From Pelecanus crispus (taxonomy: Eukaryota; Chordata; Aves; Pelecaniformes; Pelecanidae): 64,000 nt of DNA. The stretch covers positions 16,566,734 to 16,630,733 of the forward strand of contig NC_134651.1 of assembly GCF_030463565.1 (NCBI RefSeq), written 5' to 3'. The notes below the pieces were generated by a model. That model was not told the origin of the DNA. It saw nothing but the letters and a program-made list of their open reading frames with translations, and did no database searches. This document shows positions 1 to 11,441 of this stretch, one piece after another (within the stretch, counting starts at the first letter, position 1; the number at the start of each line of letters is the position of its first letter). The position numbers and the translations under genes were made by a program.

Positions 1-337
1 CAACACGGGCAGCAAAAAAACAAAACAAAAAAGAAACTTCCTTCAGTGATTTTTTTGGCTATAGGAATGTTGCAAAGTGGCCGAGAGCTTGTTTCTCTCT
101 CCTCTTCGAGCTTCCCCACACTCTCCCCGATTTTTTTTTTTTTGGGGGCCTTTTTTTTTTTTTTTTTTCGCTTTGCAAAAAAAGGCGCAAATCATGCACA
201 ATATTGTCTTTTGCGGTTTATCTTCCTGGGGAGAAACTTTCACCTCCTCAGCCGGGCGGTGAACGCGAGACTGATAGCGGCAATCATTCCTGCAGATAAA
301 TGAATTGAAAAGACGACACCGTCCCCCCCCTTGATGA
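1..337. other. Non-coding flank with poly-T runs, left of the first CpG patch
   Basis: No gene is recognised. The segment has two long T runs (about 129-143 and 151-168) and otherwise mixed composition. It is probably part of the shared ZIC1/ZIC4 5' region, since ZIC4 lies to the right and ZIC1 is not in the window. The role is inferred from position only. Confidence 0.4.
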
Positions 338-605
338 ATGGGAGCCGGGGGCGGAGCGACGTGCGGGCGGACGTGGGCGCTCATTGGTCGGCGGCGGCTC
401 CCCCTTCCCCGCGTAACTCCCCCCGGCCCCGCCAACGAGGGGCGCGCACGGCCGCCTCCCGCCGCTGATTGGCCCCTCCGCCTCATCAATCGCAGGTATT
501 GTGAGCGCCCTGACATCCCTTCTGACAAACAGGGCTGCAGGAGTAGCAACTTTTTTTTTTTTTTTTTTAAATATATAAAGCCTTTTTTTTTTTTTTTCCC
601 TCCAC
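338..605 (+). promoter_or_regulatory. Promoter-like CpG patch with two inverted CCAAT boxes and a TATA-like site
   Basis: A GC-rich, CpG-dense stretch (about 338-510) carries two ATTGG motifs, the reverse of CCAAT, at 383-387 and 478-482. A TATAAA follows at 574-579, which would place a start near 605 on the + strand. CCAAT plus CpG is a common vertebrate promoter layout and works in both orientations, so the patch could serve ZIC4, the divergent ZIC1 expected to the left, or both. The TATA-like string sits between poly-T runs and may be chance. No transcript evidence is available. Confidence 0.4.
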
Positions 606-1198
606 GAAAATATTTCCAGCGCATCTTTTTGTATGTACGTGTGCTAAGGAAAAAAAAAAAAAAAAACTTTGATTATTATTAGGGTTATTTTCTCCCCCGC
701 TCTCCCTCTCTCTGTCCCTCTCTCCCCAGCACTCTGATAATGATGGTAATGATGATTTCTTGGTGATCCAGAATTTTTAAGATCACTGAGCAACTTTTTA
801 GGCTTTGAAAAGAGAAGTCCTGTAGGGACTCGCTTCTTTTGAAGTTGCTGTTTTCCGCTCGTTTAAAACTGAAGCTCTCCAAGAGTAGGTGCTGGGTGCA
901 TTTGATTTTATTTTTAAACACCAGGCGCGATTTCTCTGGGTAGCTGACTCTATCCCTCCATCAGGTTTCTGACATAAATCTTGTTTTCTGCACCCATCAA
1001 AACGCAGGTGGGTGAGAACTCTTAACTTGCTACTTTTGTTGTTGTTGTTTCGCCTCTTTTTTGTTATTTTCTTTCTCCTTTCTCTCTGGCTCTCCCTTTC
1101 TCTCGCTCTCTCTTTTTACGGGGTCTCTTTCATTCAGGTAAAACTGTAAATTTCCCAAACCTACATTGTTTCTCCTCCTGCTGCATGAAACTCCCGGA

Positions 1199-1233
<35 letters not shown>

Positions 1234-3087
1234 TTTTTTGGTAAAAATTTATTTTAAATCCTCGATAGGAGCAATGTAAATTTTCTGACATTCAAACCTT
1301 TTCTAGTTCACAAATCAGTCACCCTTGTCACAGTTATTGAAATTCCTCAACTTGCCACACCAGGACGGTGGAAAAAGCAGGCGGTGTCTTTGTTGCTGAC
1401 CAGGCTTTTGATCGCCAGAGAAAATTTACTTACCTTCAGATGAGTGAGCAGAAAAAGAAATAACACTCCCTTTGATTTAGTTAGAAAAATGCAGACATTT
1501 GGATTCAGTGCAAACATACAACACTTGGTTGTTTTCTAGATGCAACCCTCGATTAACCTGTCTTTCCCCAGCTCAAAGTCTATTGAAAAACTGCGGATAG
1601 TTCTTTTTTGTTCTCGCTACAAAGAGCCATTGACTATATATTAAAATGATTGTTGAAAGGTATAAGTATGGTATTTAAAAGCAGAAAACCTTTGTGGCTT
1701 AATCAATTAAGCTAAGCAACATTTGTACAATATTTTAAACGATGCTTCGGCACTAAAAAAGAAAAGATCTCGTGAAACTTTAAAATATAGACGCCTTTGT
1801 GTGCGTGTGCATATATACACTTACGTATGTGCCCGTGTGTGTGTACATATATAAAACTGGCAAATTATTTATTTACTCGGTCGCCTGCATATTCATTAGC
1901 TCTAATTATTTTCTAGTAACGAAAACACCAAAAGCTCGCTAAGAGTCGGACTCCTTCCATTTCGCCTTTGTTCAGCCCTTCACTTGCCTCCTTCGCAGCT
2001 CAGTCCGACCCCCTCCAATTCCTAGCGCCAAACAAAGAAACTTTAAACTCATCCTCTCTAATTAAAGGCGCTGGTAAGCAATCCGCAGCGCAGGTACTGG
2101 GGAATCAGACCAGCAGCGCTCTTGCGCGAACCCTTCTCGGGTGAGAACTGCCTCATTTCGAGAGGTATGGAAATGGCCATTGCGCCTAGAAAACAAACAA
2201 ACAAGCAAACAAACAAACGACAACAAATAAACTTTGATACGCCTGGAAGGAATGTTTCGCTGCAGTTTATCTGCAGATGCAGTTTGCCTGTGCTCGCTGC
2301 ACGGAGATCGCTTTCAAAGCAGAAGTGTTGTGTAATTTCCCTTGGATCTTGGGAGGCTTTACAGGGTTGGGGGGTTTTGCAGAATAACGCTGGGCTGAAT
2401 CTACACGTTTGCATTTATTCTGCCAAATCCATTCGAAGGAATTGCAATAGCTTATAGCAACAGGTATACCCGCTCTAGGAGCACGCCTGTGTGTGGACGT
2501 GGTCTTTAGGCGGGTGTTACATTACTTTCTGTATTTGGTGCTAAAATTAAGCAAAGGACAGAGTTGTCAGCGTTATTGTGAAGTCTTCAGGGAGATGGCA
2601 TTAGGAGATCCAGAAAGTTAGGTAGTCCAGTGCTAGCCCGCCTCCCAGTGCAGGGAGAACCCAGTCATCATTCCAGGTCGGTGCAAAATATACGAGAAGG
2701 CAGACGAAAGAGTATTTTTAGGAAGCGTATCTAAATATACAGTGTAAGAGTGAATGTAAAAAAAAAAAAAAAAATGTTGTGGGTTGTAGAAGTTATCAAG
2801 TGGGATTTGCGGCGCGCTCTCTGCAGGAAACGAAAGCTGCTCCAGTTCAAAGCCACATGCACCAACGTGACATATAAGCCATTAAAATATCATCCTGACG
2901 GCTCATTTCTGCTTCATCATACATTCCCTAACTGCTTCCAGAAAGCAAGAAAAGAAGAAATGAAGGATGACCGCCTCGATGGAAGCACCAAAGAGGTGGT
3001 GGGTTGTTGGGGGGGGGTGTTATTGTTTTCTTCTTTCATTCTTTCTTTCTGTTCCCTTCCCCCCACCCCCACTTTTATTTCTGCCAG
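606..3087. other. ZIC4 upstream non-coding region
   Basis: No coding sequence is recognised. It holds CT-rich simple sequence (about 1060-1235), a TG/TA-rich stretch (about 1798-1853) and A/T runs. Much of it is AT-rich yet keeps CpGs, with several TAATTA-type homeodomain sites (for example near 1900 and 2060). It probably contains 5' untranslated exon or intron sequence of ZIC4 and cis-regulatory DNA, but exon edges cannot be fixed without transcripts. Confidence 0.4.
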
Positions 3088-3124
3088 TTAGGACATGAGG
3101 GGAAACCTTCAACAGGTCGCAGGG
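3088..3124 (+). other. Candidate tiny 5' exon (speculative)
   Basis: A good 3' splice site, a pyrimidine-rich tract ending in CCAG at 3084-3087, is followed 37 bases later by a consensus donor GTAAGT at 3125-3130. The pair sits at the left edge of the 3.1-4.7 kb CpG island and upstream of the first ZIC4 coding exon, which starts at a 3' splice site and so needs an upstream exon. Splice-site strings occur by chance, so this is weak. Alternatively the donor alone may end a longer exon. Confidence 0.18.
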
Positions 3125-4670
3125 GTAAGTGCCTGGGAGCAGGGGGTGCCTGGGCAGCCCGGGCGGCTGGCTAGCCCCCGCCGCCTGCCCCGAGGGCTGG
3201 GCGAGAGCTCCCTGCCCCCGGGGGGGCCCGGCGGGAGGAGGTTTGGCCACCCCGGGGGAGAAGGGCCGGAGCCCCGCGGTGCAGGGGGGGGGCAGTGCCT
3301 CGGCTGCCCCGCGCCCACGTGGGGCCGGCCCCCGGCGGCACCGCGGCGGGCGGGGGCGGGCGGAGGGAGAAGCGCCCGGGCGCCGTCGAGGGGGGCTCCG
3401 GCAGCCTCCGCCGGGCGCCGCGCCCGCTCCCCTGAGCCCGAGGGGGGGGCCCGGCCCGGCGGTCCGCGCAAGGCGGGGCGGCGGGGGTCCGCGGAGCGGG
3501 GCGGAGGCGCTCCCAGCCCCGACAGCGGCCGGGCTCGGCGGGGACGGGCAGGCGGCGGGTCCGGGCGGGTCCTGCGGCCGCCCAGGCAGGGTCGGGGGGG
3601 GCGGCCCGGGGCGGCGGGCAGAGGGCGAGGAGCGCTGACAATGGAGAGCCCCGTGGGGAGGCGTCCCGGGGGACGCGCTCCCCGCCCAGCGCCTCGCCCA
3701 CCGCCGCGCCCGGTGCCACGGGGACGCGCCGGGGGAGCCGGCGCTCCGGCACCGCACGCCCTTCTTTATAGGCGGGCGCAGGAGGGACGGAGCCCGGGAG
3801 CCCGGCCGGCCCCCTCCACCCTCCCCACACTCACCCCCCGCCCCCCCCCCCCCCCCCCGCTTGCAGGGCCGGGGGAGCTGCCAAAGAGGCTGGGTGCTGC
3901 CGCCAACTTCGCGCAGAGCCCGCGGAGGGGCTGAGACCCCGGCCCCGAGGGGCCGCCCCGCGCCCGGCGCCGGCTGGGGAAGGGGCGATGCTCCCAAATC
4001 CCCGCCGAGGGTGACCTCTGACCCGAGCCCGGCTCCATGTGCCAGCCCCCGGGCAGCGGCACAGCGCCGGGCCGGGCGGGGACCGGCGTGGGCTCCTCGC
4101 CGAGCCCCCCCGTGGCCCCCTGCCCTGCTGCTCCTTTGTCGCGCACGGTCCTCAGCGCCGGGGAGCCCGGCCAGGCGGGGAGCCCGTCTGCCGGGCTGGG
4201 CTCGGGGCTCGCTCCACCCGGAGCCGAGGAACTTTATTTCTGCACCGAGACCTTCCCGGCGAGCGCTCCCTTCACCCTGCGCGGCCGCGGACAGCACAGG
4301 TTGCGTGACAAGCCGGTGGCGGCGGGGCGCACGCCGTCCCCGCTGCCCCACGCTCAGCCCGGCTCTCCCATCCCGGGGCAGCGCCGCCGAACGCGCCCGG
4401 GGCCGCCGGGCTCCCGCGGGGGCGGCGGCGGCTCCCGGCCCCGCTCCGCGGGCGCACCTTTGGCCGGGTGTAGGAGGCAGCATTTGTGGAAGGGGGGGCG
4501 GGTCCCCCCCTGCGCGGGCTGCAGCCCCTCGCACCCCCAGCCCTAGCGTGGGACCCGGGGGGGTTCTGGTCCCCTGCACCGGAGCCGCGGGCTCGGCCCG
4601 GGCGAGATCCGTCCGGCTCGGGTAGCGGGGCATCCTCAGCCTCCTGCTCCGCCAGTGGCACTGCGTAGAT
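3095..4670. promoter_or_regulatory. Large CpG island upstream of ZIC4
   Basis: About 1.6 kb of very GC-rich sequence dense in CpG, with G and C runs, including a run of about 18 C near 3840-3858. Long open frames in all directions here are a by-product of few A/T-rich stop codons; their translations are Pro/Arg/Gly/Ala-rich with no domain. The island lies 1.2 kb upstream of the first ZIC4 coding exon, so it is a plausible ZIC4 promoter or Polycomb-type island. Confidence 0.6.
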
Positions 4671-5897
4671 GAGAAAGGCGTGCGAGGTCGAGCCAGAGTT
4701 TTAGCCAATATTTACTCTGAAATCCACAACTGGTTTGCCTTCGTTTTTTTGTCATCTGGTAACCATTTGAAATATTAAATACAGCGGATTTTTTTTTTTT
4801 TTGTCCAGTTTCAACAAGTTTTGGCGAACGCTTGGGAACTGAGCACTCCTCCAGCCTCCCAACCTAACCAATAAAGCACAACTCCTGCAAACCTCTCACT
4901 AGCGGGGCAGCGTTTGCTGCTCTGACTTGATAAAAGTGTGAGGATGAATAGAAGTTGACTAGAAAATGTAATTCCTAAGGGTTTCCTCTAGTTCTTTTTA
5001 TTTCGGCAGTAATTTTCATCACAGCGGTGAAAATACTAAGGACATCAAATTATTTGTGACAGAGTATGACTGTGATACGCTGATGAAGTTTCATAATTAA
5101 TATCATCAATTATTTGTGTTAGTATAGATTTATATTCACCAGCCCTGGAGTCCCTATAATAATAGTAGCAGTAGCAATAATAATAATCTCCTTTGAAGTA
5201 ACTGATTCCAGATTCTAGTGCGCTTTTCTGTATTGGGGGAGGAAGAAAGAAAAAAAAAATTAAAAAAGCAAACCCTTAGAATTTCAAAGATATCTGCAAA
5301 AATTCAGACTCGGACCCTCCATCAAGTCCCAGATGTGCTCTCAGGGTTCTTGCTGCCGCTCAAAGAAAGATGTGCAAAGTTCTGCCTGCAGTAGTGGCAG
5401 TGCTCAGCTTTGCAGAGTGCAAAGAGCAAGCTGAAAATTATAGGCAGGGAGAAGTGCCAGTGTGGTACTATACTAATCCTTGCTGAGACAACAACTTGCG
5501 TTGGGGGCTCGGAGAGAGTCCGAAATTTAATTTCGCGAGGGAAGGATCTGTAAACAATATAGTCGAGTTGGTAAAAACCTGCCTTACAATAGCCTGCCAG
5601 AAGGTGAATGTCAGATCAAAGGAGAACTGAAAAGATGTCCTTTCATATTTTTTTCCCCTAAATCAGCCATGGAAACTTCATGACTCCATAAAACATGTGC
5701 TGCTTCGCCGGGGAGACAGCCTCCCGTTTCCCCTCGGAGAAAGCTTGTCTTCCCCCCACCCTCGCTGCTTAACTCTTGTGTTTTGTTTTTTTCTTTTCTT
5801 TTTGAATCCATGATGCCCGAGTCACATAGCGCCTTACTTGTTTCATATCACACACAAATGGTTTTGCTCTTAACTTTCCACCCCTCTCCCCAAACAG
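4671..5897. other. AT-rich non-coding segment upstream of the first coding exon
   Basis: No gene is recognised. The stretch 4980-5110 is AT-rich with TAATTA-like and ATCA/TGAT motifs and looks like a regulatory block. A pyrimidine tract before 5896 forms the 3' splice site of the next exon. Confidence 0.4.
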
Positions 5898-5912
5898 GAA
5901 CAAAGTCAGGAA

Positions 5913-5982
5913 ATGAGGCACAAGACTCCCCTTGTAATGAGGAAAAGAAAACGACTTTACAGAAACATCCTGGAGAAGTCAA
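5913..5982 (+). CDS. ZIC4: ZIC4 first coding exon (N-terminus)
   Basis: Short coding exon flanked by a 3' splice site (CCCCAAACAG, ending 5897) and a consensus donor GTAAGT at 5983-5988. Its ATG at 5913 has G at -3 and opens MRHKTPLVMRKRKRLYRN, which aligns with the N-terminus of human ZIC4 as I recall it (MRYKTSLVMRKRLRLYRN). Bases 5898-5912 would be 5' untranslated. The exon ends in phase 1 (TCA A), and joining to the acceptor at 11042 keeps an open frame into the ATG at 11095 and beyond. The peptide is very basic; its role is not known to me. A second in-frame ATG lies at 5937. This exon is easily missed because its frame is only 23 codons long. Confidence 0.85.
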
Positions 5983-8900
5983 GTAAGTTAAAATATGTCT
6001 TTTTCTCAGTTCAAAGGAGACAATATTTTTTTCAGCTTAGCGTTTAACGTACTTGCATAAACACAAATCAGCGACACAACTCCCCACCAGCAGCTGCCTA
6101 ATCCTGCTCAATGCCTATTCATTTGGAGGTTCTAGAATTAATATTTGACGACTCTCTCATTGAAACAACAACCCCTGACCCCATGTGATTGCACTGTCAC
6201 ATTATTCTATGACATATTCATCTTGAATTCATTTACGGACGATTTGATTGGAATGAGGTTTGACATGTATTGGATCCTATTAAAGAAGAAGACTTTGATC
6301 TTGTTGATGGGGTTTACATGATATGTATCATCTTTACCAGGGATACCAGGCTTCCACAATGTGGTGTCTAAGTAGTTAGTGACTGACAGCTTATCTGACA
6401 GGAATACCTTAATCTTGAGGTACTGAATGAAACATTCTGTTTAAAATAAGCATATGATTTGCTTGTCCTAGGGTAGCTCTAGGTCACAAAAAGTGAGAGG
6501 CAAACCTAGGCGCAAGCCCTTGCTCATCTGGTAGCTGAGTTCCCATTCTCCGGGAACCCTGAAATAAAGAAGTCCCCGTAGGTGGGAATGGGTCGAGGAA
6601 CCGAAACAAAGGCAGAGTGTGCTCCCGAGCCGCTCGGTACCCTCTCCTCTTGCCTCCGAGGAGATGCTGGGGTTACTGAAAGGCTTTCTGGAACCACCTC
6701 TTCCTAAACAGCAGTGCCTTCTGCCGGGGCAGGCAGGACTCGGGCTCAGGTCCTGCGCCTGCCCCTGTGTCCCTCGCTGCCTCCCTCGTCTCTCCCTGCC
6801 TAATGCGAGTTTGGGGGATAAGGAATCGCACAGGCTGACTTCTCGGTCCTCTCTGTTTCCATGCCTCGCTTTTTTCCCTTTCTCACAGTAAATATTAGGA
6901 TTTTCAGATGAAACCGTTTCCCTCCTCTCGTCCGGAAGTTGAAGCCTAAAGGTTCCTAAAGCCGCTGGAACCTGCTGTCTGGAGAGTTCAGGGCACCCCT
7001 CCCCTCCCGTCCCAGCCCTCGGGCACCGGCTGGCAAGTTTCTAGCTGGCTCGCAGGGAAGGAAGTTTCTGCAGAGGCAGGAGTGGGAGAGCACGGGGGTG
7101 GGTGAAGGTCAGACTTTGCTCGCCCCGATGCTTCCCGGGGCAGGAGCTGTTCCTTGCGCTGAGCACGACTCTAAGGGTGAGCAGGATTTGGCCCCAAGTC
7201 AAAGAGCACAACACGAGCAGACCCTGATTTTCTGGAGCTTTGCACCTCACCTTCACAGCAAGCCCTTTCTCCGGCGAAGGCAGAAATATGGATAAGCGCC
7301 TTGCCGTATGGGTAGATTCCCACCCAAAACAAGGCAAAGGGTGGTGGATCTGTAAAGCCGTCCCGCAGCAGGGGCTGTCCCCATCCCCGGGGGTTACCGC
7401 AAAGGGGTGTGCGGTGCAGTTTCCATCCCGTAGGCCCCGACAGCCGCCCGGCGCGGGGCGGGGGTGCAGGCAGGGGCCGCAGGGTTGGGGCTGCTCAGCT
7501 CGGCCCCGCACCCCCCCAGGTGTGGGCAGGCGGAGCTCTGGGTCCCGCACGGCGGGGTGGAAAGCGGGGAGGCAGCTCTGGCCCCCTCCCAGGGCACAGC
7601 CCCGACGTGCGGGGCTCCTGCCTCCTCCCGGCGCTGCCGTGGCCAACTCGCCTCTTCCCCGAGAGAGCCGCGTCGTGGGCAGGGGCGGACGGGGGGAGCG
7701 AGGAGGAAAAGTGCTTGTGACTCGTCTTTGCAACATGTCACCTCTATAGAGCAGCCCCCCAGCACGGGCGGGCTCTGGGGCCGGGGGCTGCGGCCGGGGT
7801 AGCAGAAACTCAGCAGCCGCTAGAAAATTGGTGCTCAAGACCGAGCTGCCCTCCTGTTCGTGTTGACCCGGCACCCAAGGGATCCGGCACCCAAGGGAGC
7901 ACCGTGGTCCCTCTAAACTTCACTTCCCTTAAGATAAGGTCTGTCCTATAGAGCTTCCAGGAACATTGTCCTATGGACCTGCCCTGATGGCTGAGTTTCA
8001 GCTTCAGCTCAAGATGTTTCTGTTTCGCTGCTTGGGCAATCTTGCCTTCTCCTTGGAAAGGCTCCGGTTCATCCAGCTCATGAGTCCCGAGGGCAGTCTA
8101 GAAGGCGGTGCGCTTACCGTAGCCAGGTGGGTTGGAAAGGAAATGATAATAATTTAAAAAAAAAAAAAAAATTGGCCCTGCTTAAGCTGATGTTGACACG
8201 TTTGAGAGTTTGCCGAGAGCCCGGCTTATCTGGTCAAACAGGGCTCAGGCCGCTGCCAAGAAGCGGGAAACCTCGGTCACCCCTCGAGCGGCAGCCGTAC
8301 GAGCTCAGGCTGCCAAGGGGCTGCACAAACAGGCATTCAAGTTTTCAAAACATTCTGGGAGATGCGCGGAGCTCGGCCGGGTCTGGCCCCGCTCCCCTCC
8401 TCTTCCCCGTTTCTCCGCCTCCCCGCAGTCATGTGGCGGCCCCCGCCCGCCCCCCGCCCCGCTCCCCCCCCGCACGCAACCGGGGCTCACACCAACTTCA
8501 CCTAACAGTGAGGGACACCGAGGGCCAGGTTCTCCTGCACTGCCTGGGAGAGGGAGTGAGGGAGAGCCCTGAGTGAGGGGCGAGCTGAGAGCCATGAGTG
8601 TCTGACGAGAAACCATCACAATATTTTAAATGAGCTTAGGCAAACCGGTTATGACATTTTTTTAATTGATAAACTGTTCCAGATGTTTTCTCCCTTGACT
8701 GAGAAGTGTCAGAATTGATGGATAACAAGTATGTAGAGATGCAGTGTTTTAAGGAGGTAGGAGGAAAGCAGCTTTATTTGGAATTCACACTCTCAGTACG
8801 TTTGTAAGTAACAGATTCATACTTCCTAACGTTTGTCTCTTCTGTGCGCTCCTATTGAGATGGTCATGAATAGGACTGTCAAATCCATTTCGTAGAGCAA

Positions 8901-11041
8901 GTAGACTTGAAAGTTGAGATATTGTGAGGATGGTGTGTGGTTTAAAATGCCTGCGTAAACATGTTATGTAAGGACGGAGAGCTAATTGCATCATTTGTCA
9001 CTTCTCATCATCTCCACTCAGAAAGATGTACACAAGGATGTATCTATAGCTAGCTACCTAAATATTAGCCTTGTGTTACAGGGGAAATAGTGGTGAAAGC
9101 CACGCAGAGCCAAAATACGTAACTGCAGCCAGCCCAGAGTACGCGAAGCTGTGATAAAAATGTCCCCTATGTGGTTATGTATGTCCTACGCTTTAATGTT
9201 AAGGTTTCCGATCATTGGCTGGTAGCTTCTGTTGTGAGAGTAGCTGGGTTGACATTGCCAAACAGTTTCTTGTTTTACTACTTAACATAAAACCTATCGA
9301 TCGCCGATACTGTTAAATTTTTATGGAGACGCAAAATTCCGCGCAGGGAGCTTTACCTGGCGTGCATGCGGTAAAGTAGCCACTGGCAAGTTAACAGCAA
9401 GTCAATGTATTAAAACGCTGGGAGTTTGACACGACGCATAGAGAATTAATTGTTGCTTTATTTCGTAAGACTGCGCGTTTATTGGTGGAGGCATTTTTAT
9501 GTCAGGATCCGAGTTCTGTGGAAATAACGTGGGCAGATATTCACAGCTGTGTTTTACTTTCTTGAAGCAGATGCCCGATTCCTTCCCTCTTTTGCCCCGT
9601 CTCATTACTTTTTTGAAGCAATCCCCTTCTCAAAAACTTAAGTGGATGCTTCTTTCCGTGCTGAAGCCCTAAGCTCTTCTCAACCTGTAAGGCCCCAGTG
9701 TATACAGCTGGAACCCTAGCCTACAGTAGCGACACAAACCTTGCAGACCAGGTTCTTTCCTTCAGGTGAGAAGCACCACAACCGGGTCGGTCGTGAATGT
9801 TTTGCAATGCTTCCCCTTCAAGCCAAGGATGGGGATTTTACGTGGAACTACCCTGTAAGTGTGCGTGAGAGAGAGGGAAAGGAGAGAGACTCCTCTTCTG
9901 GGTTAAGCACTCAGATTCAGTCTAAACATCACGATCTCTCGCATTGCTCCGGCAGCCAATAACCAGATAACTGCTAAAACTTGTCAAAGGAGGGGAAGGG
10001 CACGGGGAGCCTGCCAGGAATCCTTTGTCAGGGCTCAGGCACCGCTACAATAGCCCGAGCGCCAGGCCGATCGCGTAAGCCTCGCAAGCGAGCTGGGCGG
10101 CGCGGCTCCCGCTGCCGCTCTCGCCGGGGAAGGACGCGCTCCCCGCGCTGCCAACAAGTGCCAGGGACCCGCCGGCCGCCCCGGGCCCGCTTCCGCGGGG
10201 GTGCGGGGCCGCCTCGCCCCCCGCGGCTCCGGCCGGGCGGCGAGGACCGCGGGGCGCTGCCGGGGCCCTGCCGGGGGGGGCACCCCGCGGGCTGCCCCCC
10301 GCCCCGGGGCAGGGCAGCGGGGAACGGGCACAGGCCGGGGCGGGCGGCCGGGGCGCTCCCCCCCGGGGTCCCCCCGCCCGCCTCGGCTTTGTTCCCCCAC
10401 GGCCGCAGCCCGGCGGCGGAAGCTCGGCGACCGCCCGACGGCGGGGCGCAGGGCGGCCCGGGGGACGACCCCGCTCAGGGCCTCCGGCCGCCGGGCCGGG
10501 CTGCGGCCGCCGGCTCCGCCGTGTCCGCGGGCCGCGCCGGGGGGCTCCGTGGGGCGGGGGGGGGGCCGGGGGAAGGGGACGCCCGGCGGCGGCGGCATGC
10601 GCAGTCCCCCCCCCGCCCCGCCCCGAGCGCTAACCCTTTCAGTCAGCAGCGGGACCTGTCATCGGTGATGTCACCCCGGCGGCAGCCAATGGGAAGGCGC
10701 GGCGATTGTTTGGCCGGCGGGGCCGGCGCCGCGGCCCGGAGGCGGCGCGCGGCCGCTCGCGCCCCGTCCCGTCCCGCGGCCGCGCCGCGCCGCGTGGGGC
10801 TCCCCGCCGGCCCCGCGGGAGGACGGGCGGCGCGGGGGGACCTCCCCGGCCGCCGCCGCCAAAAACGAGCCCCCGCCGGCCCCCGCCGAGCCCACCCGCT
10901 GGCAGCGCCGCCCCAGCGCCCCGCCGCCGGGGCAGCGGGACCGGCAAACTTTTTCTGGGGAAAAAGGAAAAAAAAAAAAAGTTTGGGTTTTTTTTACTCC
11001 CCCCCCCCCCCCCCCTTGTGTCTCTCTCCTCCCGCTGTCAG
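5983..11041 (+). other. ZIC4 intron 1
   Basis: It runs from donor GTAAGT (5983) to acceptor TGTCAG ending at 11041, preceded by a long pyrimidine tract with about 19 C. Inside are AT-rich CpG-retaining blocks (6000-6480, 8600-9600), GC-rich patches (about 7390-7820 and 8360-8480) and a CpG island (about 10050-10960). No other gene is recognised. Open frames in the GC patches have low-complexity Pro/Arg/Gly translations and no domains. Confidence 0.75.
10050..10960 (+). promoter_or_regulatory. CpG island with CRE-like and CCAAT sites, candidate internal ZIC4 promoter
   Basis: GC-rich, CpG-dense island just upstream of the main ZIC4 exon. It contains a CRE-like TGATGTCA (10666-10673), a forward CCAAT in GCCAATGGG (10686-10690) and an NRF1-like half site GCATGCGCAG (about 10596-10605). 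A transcript starting here could use the ATG at 11095, which has G at -3 and +4, and so encode a ZIC4 lacking the 5913-5982 exon. The promoter role is inferred from motifs and position. Confidence 0.5.
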
Positions 11042-11406
11042 GTGACTTTTTAGCGTTAGAAGCTAATGAGCGTGGATGCTCTGGGATCCCAGTGATGGAC
11101 CCTGCTGCTCTCTCCAGGCGGAACACGGCGCTGAGATTAGTAGACTTGGCGGGGGCTCCTCGCCACCACCACCACCACCCCCCTCAGAGCGTGACAGGCT
11201 TCCCGGGCTTCGCCGGGCACCCCCACGCCACGGCGCCCACGCAGCCGGGGGAGCACGCCGCCGAGTCCCCGCCTCGGGCCGCACCCGCTCCGGCCAGAAC
11301 ACATGGGGCACCACCACCATCCTCATCCTGCTCCTCAGCATCACCCTGCGGCCCTTAAGCTCAGCCCTGCCCCTCATCCCCACCACCAGCTCCACCACCA
11401 CACCAC

Positions 11407-11441
<35 letters not shown>

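Noticed and set aside
3020..4708. A 562-codon open frame on the - strand
   Set aside because: It coincides with a CpG island, where stop codons are rare. Its translation is low-complexity Pro/Arg/Gly/Ala with no domain, and equally long frames overlap it on the + strand.
9981..11045. A 354-codon + strand frame before the main ZIC4 exon
   Set aside because: It lies in the CpG island, has Arg/Pro/Gly-rich low-complexity translation and no domain, and would run into the splice acceptor region of exon 2.
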